From: Pedobacter sp.
Lineage (GTDB): Bacteria; Bacteroidota; Bacteroidia; Sphingobacteriales; Sphingobacteriaceae
Direction: 5' to 3'
Length of the DNA: 40,987 bases
NCBI GenBank assembly: GCA_014377665.1
Contig: JACMPF010000147.1
Coordinates: 1 to 40,987 of the forward strand
Positions 27,841 through 35,605 of this stretch are shown here, piece after piece (within the stretch, counting starts at the first letter, position 1; each line of letters starts with the position of its first letter). Both the position numbers and the translations under genes were made by a program. Below the pieces are notes generated by a model. The model was not told where the DNA came from. It searched no databases and saw only the letters and a program-made list of their open reading frames with translations.

Positions 27841-28884
27841 CATTTTCGAGAGTCTTTCAAGATCCATTATAGTGATGGTGGTTCCTTGTCGATCAATTAA
27901 TTTTTCATCCTTAAAATCTGACAAAGTTCTGCTGACCGTCTCTATTGCCATACATGACATGGCAGCTAAATCTTCTCTCGTGATAGAAACGCGATCGTTG
28001 TTCGTCGTTTGCTGGTGATATAAACGCAAAATTGCTCCTGCCATTTTTTTCCTTACGGAGTTATACGCCAACTGAAGCAGCTGTTCTTCCTTATCCTGGT
28101 TATCGCAAGATAGAAGATGAATAAATTTTCTAGCAACGTCAGGATATAAGTTGAGTACTTTTTCCATCTCCTCACTTGGAATCATACATATTTTACTGTC
28201 TTCTATAGCGGTAGCAGTATCGTTATATGGGTTGTTACTAAACATAGCGTTTATACCGAGGTAATCGCCAGCTGAATACATACCGGTCATTAGCTCACGA
28301 CCGTCCTGTGATAACTTAATGGTTTTTACTCTTCCTTTTACCACCAGATACAAACCTCTGCCTACATCTGATTCATAATAAATTATTTGGTTTTTTCTAA
28401 ACTCACGATTTCTATGGCCTTCGATAAGCTTAGCGAATTCGGCCAGACCGTCTGTTTTGGATAGAAGCGCTCTGAAATCATTGTTTTTATTATGTTGCTG
28501 GAGTTCTGTATGTGCTTTTTTTCGAAGGCGAATGTCAATTGCATTGAGCAATTCCATGTCGTCAAATGGTTTTGTTAAATAATCATCGGCACCCATTTCC
28601 ATTCCTTTTCGCAAATCGTTGTGATCTGCTTTTGCTGTTAGGAAAATAAAGGGGATTGTTGATGTTTCAGCATATTTATTCAGCATATGAAGTACGCCAT
28701 ACCCATCAAGCTCAGGCATCATAACGTCGCACAAAATGATATCCGGCAAGTATTTTAATGCCATTTCCACACCAATTTTTCCATTGTCTGCTTCGCAGAC
28801 GTCATAATTAGCCATTCCAAGGATTTCTACAATGTTTTCCCTTATAGCATCATTGTCTTCAATTATTAATATCTTCTTGTTCAT
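27832..28884 (-). CDS. Response regulator receiver fused to Crp/FNR-type DNA-binding protein
   Basis: A 350-residue protein. Residues 1-120 are a CheY-like receiver with acidic pair D10/D12, phospho-acceptor D53 (ILCDVMMPELDG), a threonine in FIFLTAKAD and lysine in DDYLTKPFD. Residues about 145-255 are a cNMP-binding-type beta-barrel (GRGLYLVVKGRVKTI, YLGINAMF), without the N-terminal four-cysteine set used by FNR for its iron-sulphur cluster. Residues about 270-340 are a Crp-type HTH with helix E315-T-V-S318-R319, the FNR ExxSR pattern that reads TTGAT half-sites. It thus joins the functions of FixJ and FixK in one chain. It overlaps the upstream kinase gene by 4 bases, so the two form an operon and surely a cognate pair. 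Likely targets are the TGAT-N4-ATCA sites at 30260 and 38204. Confidence 0.9.
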   Translation of the reverse strand: MNKKILIIEDNDAIRENIVEILGMANYDVCEADNGKIGVEMALKYLPDIILCDVMMPELDGYGVLHMLNKYAETSTIPFIFLTAKADHNDLRKGMEMGADDYLTKPFDDMELLNAIDIRLRKKAHTELQQHNKNNDFRALLSKTDGLAEFAKLIEGHRNREFRKNQIIYYESDVGRGLYLVVKGRVKTIKLSQDGRELMTGMYSAGDYLGINAMFSNNPYNDTATAIEDSKICMIPSEEMEKVLNLYPDVARKFIHLLSCDNQDKEEQLLQLAYNSVRKKMAGAILRLYHQQTTNNDRVSITREDLAAMSCMAIETVSRTLSDFKDEKLIDRQGTTITIMDLERLSKMKN

Positions 28885-30131
28885 GATATAGGGAATTGGA
28901 GGATGAAAAGTGTGCCCTTATTAATTCTACTTCTGAAGTCTACCTTACCTTTCATTAATTCGGTATACCGGGACAGAATACTTAAACCGAGCCCACTACC
29001 CGATATTTTTCCAGTATTGTGTGCACGAAAAAATGCTTCAAAAAGATGTTTTTGATCATCTATTGGTATTCCGATCCCATTATCGCAAATTCTGATTGTG
29101 CAGTTGTTATCATTAATTTTGGTATAGAACTGTATCCTACAGTCTACTCCGGAGTACTTGATGGCATTATCAATTAATATGACAATACAGTTTTTTAAAA
29201 GATTTTGATCTAATTTTATACTGATATCTGGTCCCCTGTGTTTGTATAATATTTTTTGATTTCCATTCAATGCAATCTGCATTTCCTCAGCAATTTCCGC
29301 TGCCACCTCCTTCATGTTGAAATAATTACATTTGGCTTGAACCATTCCGCCATCGATTTTTTCCAGTGATAGGAAGTCATTCAGAATTGCAGTGACGTTT
29401 AAAACAGCATCTTTAATCTTTATTACATGTTTTCCAATGTTTGGATTTTCATATTGCAGTGCATGACGTTCAATTAAGGAAGCAGACAATTGAACGAGAC
29501 TCAAGGGGGTGCGAAATTCATGTGAAGCTATTGAAACAAACCTACTCCTAAGTTTACTTAGTTCCTTTTCTTTGTCTAATGAAAGGTTTAATTCTCCCTG
29601 TGTTTGCTTAAGAATGTTGACGGTATCTCCCAGATTTTCAAGAGACAAATTGAGCTCTTTTTTAGTCTGTTCCAGTGCAGCAACAGTTTCCCTTAATGAA
29701 AGTGTACGTTCCTGTACCTGTTCTTCTAAGGAAGATGTGTAATCCTGTAAATTGGATTCTGCATCTTTTTCCCTGGTCAAGTCATGTATAAAGCCCGCGT
29801 AGATTACTCGCCCTGAGTATTTAACTTCACTTACTGCAAGTCGAAACGGAAACTGGGTACCATTTTTTGTCTGACCAATCAATTCTCTCCCTACCCCAAT
29901 TATATTGGCATCTCCTGTTTTCTTATACCGGAACAGGTAAGAGTCGTGATGTATACGATCGGTCTTGGTCATAAGAATAGAGATGTTTTTTCCTATAACT
30001 TCCGCTTCTGTGTATTTGAAAAGTGTGCAGGCTGATGGATTTATCGATTCAATTATACCGTACTCGTCTATAGTAATCAAACCGTCTATGGCATTATCGA
30101 TAATCGCTTTAAGCAGGACTGCTTTTTCCAT
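28881..30131 (-). CDS. FixL-like PAS sensor histidine kinase
   Basis: A 416-residue soluble kinase with no membrane helix. Residues about 1-120 are a PAS domain closely following the FixL pattern (RIHHDSYLFRYKKTGDANIIGVGRELIG, then KNGTQFPFRLAVSEV and GFIHDLTRE). Residues about 120-195 are a coiled coil. HisKA has H204 in SIASHEFRTPLS. HATPase_c has an N-box (LIDNAIKYSG), ICDNGIGIP and GSGLGLSIL. In Bradyrhizobium FixL the haem-ligating histidine (H200) precedes IIGIGR; the equivalent here is N76, with the propionate-contacting arginine retained as R82. Haem binding in the FixL manner is therefore unlikely, and the signal may be another ligand or redox state. Its stop overlaps the start of the receiver-Crp gene. 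The dyad at 30260-30273 lies upstream. Confidence 0.9.
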   Translation of the reverse strand: MEKAVLLKAIIDNAIDGLITIDEYGIIESINPSACTLFKYTEAEVIGKNISILMTKTDRIHHDSYLFRYKKTGDANIIGVGRELIGQTKNGTQFPFRLAVSEVKYSGRVIYAGFIHDLTREKDAESNLQDYTSSLEEQVQERTLSLRETVAALEQTKKELNLSLENLGDTVNILKQTQGELNLSLDKEKELSKLRSRFVSIASHEFRTPLSLVQLSASLIERHALQYENPNIGKHVIKIKDAVLNVTAILNDFLSLEKIDGGMVQAKCNYFNMKEVAAEIAEEMQIALNGNQKILYKHRGPDISIKLDQNLLKNCIVILIDNAIKYSGVDCRIQFYTKINDNNCTIRICDNGIGIPIDDQKHLFEAFFRAHNTGKISGSGLGLSILSRYTELMKGKVDFRSRINKGTLFILQFPIS

Positions 30132-30259
30132 AAATTATTGATTTACAGATTATCTCAATCTGTGTTTCAAAGATACAATCTAAAGCCAGCATTGTTTGGA
30201 TAAATGTTTTTCGGATTCGTAACCCTGGGTCCATCTGATGATGCCTATCTTGTATAGAA

Positions 30260-30273
30260 GTGATTACCATCAT
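30260..30273. promoter_or_regulatory. FNR/FixK-like dyad TGAT-N4-ATCA in divergent promoter region
   Basis: GTGATTACCATCAT contains the symmetric core TGAT (30261-30264) - TACC - ATCA (30269-30272), eight of the ten consensus TTGAT-N4-ATCAA bases. It lies in the 248-base gap between the kinase (start 30131) and the aldehyde dehydrogenase (start 30380), so could serve either. The adjacent regulator carries the ExxSR recognition residues expected for this sequence. Nothing else recognisable was found in this gap. Confidence 0.5.
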
Positions 30274-30379
30274 TTTGGATGTTAACAACTTTATAGACCT
30301 TTAGATTTTACGAATATCGTTATGATATACCTCAGTGAAAGCCCTTAAGTAGACCAGATGCTGATAAATAATACAAATT

Positions 30380-31762
30380 ATGGCTGTACAAACTATTAAT
30401 CCTTTTAATAATGAACTTATTAAAAATTTTCAGGAAATGTCTCCTGAATTGTTGGCGGTTGAGATTTCTATTGCTGATGAAACTTTTCAAAGCTGGCGCA
30501 AAACCAGCTTTGGGCATCGGGCGGGTCTCTTACATGCTGTTGCAAAATTGATGCGTGAACAAAGAGACCAGTTGTCTGGATTAATTACATTGGAGATGGG
30601 TAAGTTAATTGCTCAAAGTTACGGAGAAATCGCACTTAGCGCCGACATTATTGACTATTATGCTATAAATGGGGAAGCTTTTCTAAGTGACCAGAAATTG
30701 GAAACTGAATTTGGTCAGGCTTACCTTAAGAATACACCAATTGGTGTTCTGTTGGGTGTTGAACCGTGGAGTTTTCCTTTTTATCAGGTTGCCCGTTTTG
30801 CTGCACCTAACATTATGGCAGGTAATGTCGTGTTGGTAAAACACGCTTCTAATGTCCCCCAATGTGCATTGGCAATTGAGAAGTTGTTTCTGGAAGCAGG
30901 TGCACCTCAGGGCTTGTACACTAATTTATTTGTTGGGGGTAGCCGGATTGCCGAAATTGTAGCAAATCCGAGGATCAAAGGTGTTGCCCTTACCGGAAGT
31001 GAAACCGCTGGTGCAAGTATCGCTGCTGCAGCTGGCAAAAATCTTAAAAAGTCAGTACTGGAACTTGGGGGCAGCGATGCCTTTATTGTTTTGGAAGATG
31101 CTGATATTGATAAAGCGGTAGAATGGGCCGCGGTGGGAAGAATGAATAATACTGGTCAATGTTGTGTTGCTTCGAAGCGAATCATTGTACTTGAAGCCGT
31201 TGCAGACGAGTTCCTGGATAAATTTAAAGCTAAGCTTACTGGGCTTAAAGTTGGAGACCCAATGGATAAAGATACACAACTGGGGCCGATGAGCTCTGAA
31301 GGAGCAGTAATACAGCTAGTGGAACAAGTTCAACGCAGTGTCAGGGCTGGAGCAAAGATTCTTTTGGGTGGTAAATTAATTGACCGCAAAGGGGCATTTA
31401 TCGAGGCTACCATTTTAGGTGATCTCAAACCAGGGATGGCTGCTTATCACGAGGAATTATTTGGTCCTGTAGCTTCCTTTTTCAGGGTGAAGAATGAACA
31501 GGAAGCGATTGCCCTTGCAAATGATTCGCCATTTGGTCTGGGAGGAAGTATTTTTACCAGTGATATCGAACGCGGAAAGCGCTTAGCAGAACAGATGGAC
31601 ACTGGAATGGTATTTATCAATCACCCAACTTGGACCCAACCTGATCTTCCTTTTGGTGGAACGAAAGGATCGGGATATGGAAGAGAGTTGTCCAGCCTTG
31701 GCATACAGGAGTTTGTTAATAAAAAATTGATTAGGATAAGTGAGTTGACTGATCCCTTTTAA
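30380..31762 (+). CDS. NAD(P)-dependent aldehyde dehydrogenase, succinate-semialdehyde dehydrogenase-like
   Basis: A 460-residue cytosolic ALDH-superfamily enzyme of normal length for the short GabD/Sad branch. Catalytic residues are E228 in LELGGSDAF and C262 in NTGQCCVASKR; PWSFPFYQVAR, ALTGSETAG and a C-terminal PFGGTKGSGYGRE are also typical. It oxidises an aldehyde to an acid with NAD or NADP. The closest pattern is succinate-semialdehyde dehydrogenase, but the substrate cannot be fixed by reading alone. It starts 113 bases from the FNR-like dyad and is followed after 12 bases by the DUF1275 gene, suggesting a two-gene operon controlled by the divergent two-component pair. Confidence 0.88.
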   Translation: MAVQTINPFNNELIKNFQEMSPELLAVEISIADETFQSWRKTSFGHRAGLLHAVAKLMREQRDQLSGLITLEMGKLIAQSYGEIALSADIIDYYAINGEAFLSDQKLETEFGQAYLKNTPIGVLLGVEPWSFPFYQVARFAAPNIMAGNVVLVKHASNVPQCALAIEKLFLEAGAPQGLYTNLFVGGSRIAEIVANPRIKGVALTGSETAGASIAAAAGKNLKKSVLELGGSDAFIVLEDADIDKAVEWAAVGRMNNTGQCCVASKRIIVLEAVADEFLDKFKAKLTGLKVGDPMDKDTQLGPMSSEGAVIQLVEQVQRSVRAGAKILLGGKLIDRKGAFIEATILGDLKPGMAAYHEELFGPVASFFRVKNEQEAIALANDSPFGLGGSIFTSDIERGKRLAEQMDTGMVFINHPTWTQPDLPFGGTKGSGYGRELSSLGIQEFVNKKLIRISELTDPF

Positions 31763-31774
31763 TAAGCATATGGG

Positions 31775-32548
31775 ATGCTAAGACATTTTGGTATTAAAAG
31801 AACCTATACACATAACTTCAGGCTGGCAGTTCTATTGTGTCTAACTGCCGGATTTGTGAATGCAGCCGGTTTTTTGGGTTTCTCAACCTTGACAACCAAT
31901 GTAACCGGTCACGCTGCATTATTTGCCGAACGAATTGCCCAACAGGATTGGAGCTACGCAGGAACAGTAGCAGTCTGGATGCTATTATTTCTTGCAGGTG
32001 CGTTATGCTCAAGTTTAATCATTACCAGAATAGGTCATCATGAACGCTTTTCTTTTGCAATTCCTATTCTCTTAGAATTAGTTATTTTGATATTTTGTAC
32101 CCTTTATGGCAGCGGCAAGGATTCATTTTTTCCTAAAGGGTTTTTCGTTGGCTGCCTTCTTTTTGCCATGGGTTTGCAAAATGCTTTAGTTTCTGTCATA
32201 TCGGGTTCTGTAGTTAGGACCACCCATTTAACAGGAACTTTTACGGATCTGGGTATTGAGCTTGCACAGTTGAACCGAAGTAATCAAGCTGGACAAGTGG
32301 AACTTGTTTCTAAAATAAAATTACGTTTGTCCATAATATTTTTTTTTATGTTTGGCGCGCTGTCAGGCGCTTACTCATTTAGTCACCTAGGCTTCAGAGC
32401 TTTTTTACTTCCATGCTCAATTTTGTGTTTCACCTTATTTTTTGATATCTTTCGTGTACACGTGAAACGCTATTATGCAAACCTGATCCATCGCACTAAA
32501 AAAAATAGGGTTACTCAGTCTGATTGTGAAAAACAAGATAAAATATGA
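31775..32548 (+). CDS. DUF1275 (YoaK-like) integral membrane protein
   Basis: A 257-residue protein with about six hydrophobic segments and the DUF1275 opening motif LCLTAGFVNAAGFLGFSTLTTNVTGHA (about residues 22-48, quoted in part as a motif), followed by LFLAGALCSSLI, VGCLLFAMGLQNALVS and VVRTTHLTGTFTDLGIELA. The role of YoaK-like proteins is not established. They resemble transporters in size and topology. The last 25 residues are strongly charged (HRTKKNRVTQSDCEKQDK) and end right where the transposase remnant begins, so the native 3' end may have been altered. Confidence 0.88.
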   Translation: MLRHFGIKRTYTHNFRLAVLLCLTAGFVNAAGFLGFSTLTTNVTGHAALFAERIAQQDWSYAGTVAVWMLLFLAGALCSSLIITRIGHHERFSFAIPILLELVILIFCTLYGSGKDSFFPKGFFVGCLLFAMGLQNALVSVISGSVVRTTHLTGTFTDLGIELAQLNRSNQAGQVELVSKIKLRLSIIFFFMFGALSGAYSFSHLGFRAFLLPCSILCFTLFFDIFRVHVKRYYANLIHRTKKNRVTQSDCEKQDKI

Positions 32549-32571
32549 TTTCGTTCAAAAAAATAATAGGC

Positions 32572-33096
32572 GTTTTGGCTTAGCTTTACTACCATTACTT
32601 TATCTGGGACAGCAAGGGGGTGTTTTTTGTCATCAGGCATAAAGAAAACCTTCAATACCTCTCTAAGTCTGAAATTACCCTGCCTGAAAACAAGCATCAG
32701 AACATCATGATAGATGAACTGATTGAGCTAAAAACACCTGCATCCAAACAGAAATATGGGAAACAAGCTCAGAAGAGTGTCCGTCTGGGATGATAAAAAC
32801 AAACAAACCATAGCGCTCATTACCAATCAAATGTCCTGGCCGGCCAACACCATTAGTGAGCTTTATAAAACCAGATGGCAAATGAAATCTTCTTCCGAGA
32901 AATTAAGCAGAATCTACATATTAAATCCTTCGTGGGAACGACAGAAATTGCCGTGATGATCCAGATCTGGACTGCCCAGATTACCATCCTTATTTTAAAA
33001 GCACTCAAGGCGATGGCAGCATATAAATGGCATCTCTGTAACTTGCTGGCTTTGATAAGGCTAAACATATTCGTTAAAATAAACCTTCAGCAATGA
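32572..33096 (+). mobile_element. IS4-family transposase remnant, 5'-truncated with two single-base frameshifts
   Basis: Three frames assemble into the C-terminal half of an IS4-type DDE transposase. Frame 1 from 32587 gives YYHYFIWDSKGVFFVIRHKE and on to KYGK. A one-base insertion near 32758 moves to frame 2, KLRRVSVWDDKNKQTIALIT to LYKTRWQ. A one-base deletion near 32883 moves to EIFFREIKQNLHIKSFVGT, ending at TGA 33094-33096. With the deletion repaired, the IS4 signature Y-(2)-R-(3)-E-(6)-K is restored. The N-terminal half with the first two catalytic aspartates is missing and a TAG (32581-32583) precedes the homology. No terminal inverted repeats were recognised. From 33097 to about 33240 I see only short stop-filled reading (for example HVNWKRLGHY just before 33239), which may be further IS debris. 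Confidence 0.75.
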
Positions 33097-33241
33097 TTAG
33101 ATAAACCCTTCGATGAACCACAACCAACAATACCTAATTCTTGCACACAGGGGATTCTATTCTGAAAATCAGCAAATACATCCCAGATTTGACCTTATGT
33201 AGGGATTTCATGTAAATTGGAAACGTTTAGGACACTATTGA

Positions 33242-34079
33242 TATGATACAATTAAAGAGATATCGCCTGAACGTTTGAAAAAGTTTTTTATAAAAGAGGG
33301 AAATCAATATCGCATTAATCCCCAATCTGTAAATGAAGAGCTGGATACGTTCAATTCAGAATATCAATTCAAGAACAAGGAGTTGTTGGAGATCAATGAT
33401 GATCTCAATAATTATTTTCGAAGCAATATCAATGGGCAGTTATTCATTAATAATGAGCTCCTTCTCATGAAACTGACTTAAGATTGCCGCTCACGTCCAT
33501 TCAAGCATACATACAATTGATAACTTTGTCCAGGGTAAATGTATTAATAAGAAAGATGAATAGCATGATTAATGGCTTTCTAACGGTTTCCAGTTTAGAA
33601 GGTGGAAAAATTCAACTTGATCTTGAAATCTTTCAACTAAATAGTTTAATTGATGAAGCTATCGAGGAGGCTGTCGTTGTAAATAAAGAGGTTGATATTG
33701 TCTTTAAAAGAAGCGAAAACTTTACAGTGGAAGCTGATCGGGATAAAATTGGTCAGGTACTAAACAATTTTTTGAACAATGCAGTTAAATACTCACCAAA
33801 TCAGAAAGTAATCACGATATCGTTAGAAAAGATTAATGAATGGCGGAAGTTATGGTGAAAGATGAAGGTATAGGGATAAGGCACCAAGATCAGGAAAAAC
33901 TATTTGATCGATATTACAGGGTAGAAAGTGGCGATACTAAATCTGTTTCAGGCTTTGGATTAGGACTTTACCTATCAGCTGAAATTATCAAACGTCACAA
34001 CGGGAAAGTTTGGGTAGAAAGTGAGATTGGAAATGGTTCGTCGTTTTACTTCAGTTTGCCGATTGCAAAAACATCATAG
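33242..34079 (+). pseudogene. Collapsed CheB/CheR-PAS hybrid histidine kinase remnant
   Basis: Frame 2 from 33242 reads YDTIKEISPERLKKFFIKEG and YRI, the end of a CheR methyltransferase part. It jumps to EELDTFNSEYQFKNKELLEI, the coiled coil that follows CheR in CheB-CheR-PAS kinases, then NNYFRSNINGQLF and ELLLMK. The next homologous residues are in frame 1 from 33463: SHETDLRLPLTSIQAYIQL, a HisKA H-box, directly fused to RKMNSMINGFLTVSSLEGG with about 20 residues missing. The ATPase domain (LNNFLNNAVKYSP) then shifts frame by a one-base deletion near 33842 to VKDEGIGI, GFGLGLYLSAEI and the end at 34079. At least three internal deletions and two frame changes are needed, so no functional kinase can be made. 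Confidence 0.75.
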
Positions 34080-35102
34080 CTTAAAGGCTAATAATTCGTT
34101 AACAAGTGTAGATAAACTAACCGAGGCACAAGCGATCTGTTGGTCTGCAGCACCATAATAAATATATAGGGTATCGTCAAATAAAGCGGTACCTGAAGGG
34201 AAGCATACATTATTAACTTCCCCTAACAATTCCCATTCTATTTCCGGCTTGAACAATGCATAGGGTAGCCTTGCAATTTCGATTTTTGGGTTATCTAGGT
34301 CTAACAACGCTGCACATGCAGAATATACATATCCATCTGCTGTATCATGGACTCCGTGATAAATAATTAGCCAGCCTTCAGCTGTCTCTATAGGTGGACA
34401 TCCTCCACCAATATAGCTGATCTCATGTTCGTATTTAGAAATCATAACGATATTTCTATTGAAATTCAATAGGTAGTCGTTCCAGAATGACACATTTAAG
34501 TCTGAGATTTGATTTACGCAGGCGATTTGTATATCGGGCTTGATGCGGTGTAGAAAGTAAAGCTTACCGTTTATTCTTCTGGGAAAAAATATTAAATCTT
34601 TATCCCAAACAAGGAGCTTGACGTCCTTGTTCATTTCAGTTTTGTCGTGGGAAAACCTTGAATATTTCTCGTTTAGCTTACAAGTACTTTCCGCAAATGC
34701 CTTCAATTCGGGAAATGATATCACGGGTACAATAATTCCGTGTCTTTCAAATGTCTTTAAATCTGTTGAAATTGCCAATGCTCCTAAGGCATTGAAACCA
34801 TCAAAGGCAGTATAGGTTAGGAAATACTCTTTTTCTATTTTTACAATACGCGGGTCTTCAATTCCTTTTGATTCTCGATCTCCGATAGGCAGTAGAACCG
34901 GGTAATCATATCTCTCCGCAACTTCCAATGGGCCATTCAACCTACAAAAGCCAATGGTCGAATAGTTACCTGTACTTACTGCTCTGTAGAACATAAAAAC
35001 CTCTGCACCAACTTTAATTACGGCAGGATTAAGTACACCACCACTTTCGAAAGCTACTTTTGTCTTTCTAAGAATAACACCTTCTTTTTTTATTTGTATC
35101 AA
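34074..35102 (-). CDS. GH130-family mannoside phosphorylase/hydrolase-type protein
   Basis: A 342-residue cytosolic five-bladed propeller enzyme. FESGGVLNPAVIKVGAEVFMFYRA is the GH130 N-terminal strand motif (about residues 18-41, quoted as a motif). KGIEDPRIVKI contains D83, the family catalytic aspartate. IGGGCPPIETAEGWLIIYHG and FPSGTALFDDTLYIYYGAAD are C-terminal blades with the expected conserved histidine and aspartates. GH130 enzymes phosphorolyse or hydrolyse beta-mannosides. The exact linkage is not readable here. It is the last gene of the mla-usp run, 22 bases after usp, and its 3' end overlaps the kinase remnant by 6 bases. The GH26 gene 6 kb away offers a plausible supply of manno-oligosaccharides, but the two are on different transcripts. 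Confidence 0.9.
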   Translation of the reverse strand: MIQIKKEGVILRKTKVAFESGGVLNPAVIKVGAEVFMFYRAVSTGNYSTIGFCRLNGPLEVAERYDYPVLLPIGDRESKGIEDPRIVKIEKEYFLTYTAFDGFNALGALAISTDLKTFERHGIIVPVISFPELKAFAESTCKLNEKYSRFSHDKTEMNKDVKLLVWDKDLIFFPRRINGKLYFLHRIKPDIQIACVNQISDLNVSFWNDYLLNFNRNIVMISKYEHEISYIGGGCPPIETAEGWLIIYHGVHDTADGYVYSACAALLDLDNPKIEIARLPYALFKPEIEWELLGEVNNVCFPSGTALFDDTLYIYYGAADQQIACASVSLSTLVNELLAFKL

Positions 35103-35124
35103 AATATATGATTTGAGATTTTGA

Positions 35125-35556
35125 TTATTTGTTGACTGGAATCACTACTACGGTTTTTTTTGAGTGCCTGATCACCTCTTCAGCAACGCTGCCTAATAGT
35201 AAATGTGGTAAACCTTTTCTTCCGTGGGTGCCCATAACGATGACATCTGCATCCCATTTTTCAGCAGTTTCTATGATCACTTTGGAGGGCTTGCCTTTTT
35301 CCACGAAACTTTTAACAGGATAATCCTTGAAAATTTTTTCTATGACTTGGAGTTGACTACGGTTTGAGTTGTGCTCCATCATGTCCTCCAATTCCCTTGC
35401 AGTTGGCGAATCGTTATCCGCCTCGCTGTCGGGATCAACTATACTGACCAGCGCTATTTGTCCATTGAATTGTTTGGCCAGTTGCAGGCCGCTTATAGCA
35501 ACTTTTTCTGAACTTTGATTGCTATCTATCGCAATTAAGATTTTATGAAATTCCAT
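35125..35556 (-). CDS. Universal stress protein, ATP-binding type
   Basis: The ATG at 35556 is chosen because it gives MEFHKILIAIDSNQSSEKVA, the standard UspA opening, and 143 residues, the usual single-domain length; the open frame continues upstream into the mlaD end without homology. The ATP-binding loop GTHGRKGLPHLLLGSVAE fits G-2x-G-9x-G-S. The C-terminal strand KKTVVVIPVN is typical. It is cytosolic and thought to act in survival under stress or energy limitation. It lies between mlaD (gap 49 bases) and GH130 (gap 22 bases) on the same strand, probably in the same transcript. Confidence 0.92.
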   Translation of the reverse strand: MEFHKILIAIDSNQSSEKVAISGLQLAKQFNGQIALVSIVDPDSEADNDSPTARELEDMMEHNSNRSQLQVIEKIFKDYPVKSFVEKGKPSKVIIETAEKWDADVIVMGTHGRKGLPHLLLGSVAEEVIRHSKKTVVVIPVNK

Positions 35557-35605
35557 TTGATTTAGTTTTATTGGTTTTAGAATACGTAGCGCTATAGAGA
35601 TACAA

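Noticed and set aside
33097..33241. Possible small gene or IS end between the transposase remnant and the kinase remnant
   Set aside because: Only short stop-interrupted reading is present (for example HVNWKRLGHY before TGA 33239-33241). No inverted repeat or target duplication could be matched, so it is noted only as likely debris.
33275..33481. Stand-alone 68-residue coding sequence
   Set aside because: Its residues are recognisable pieces of a CheR end and of the CheR-PAS linker, joined by deletion, so it is a fragment of the larger pseudogene.
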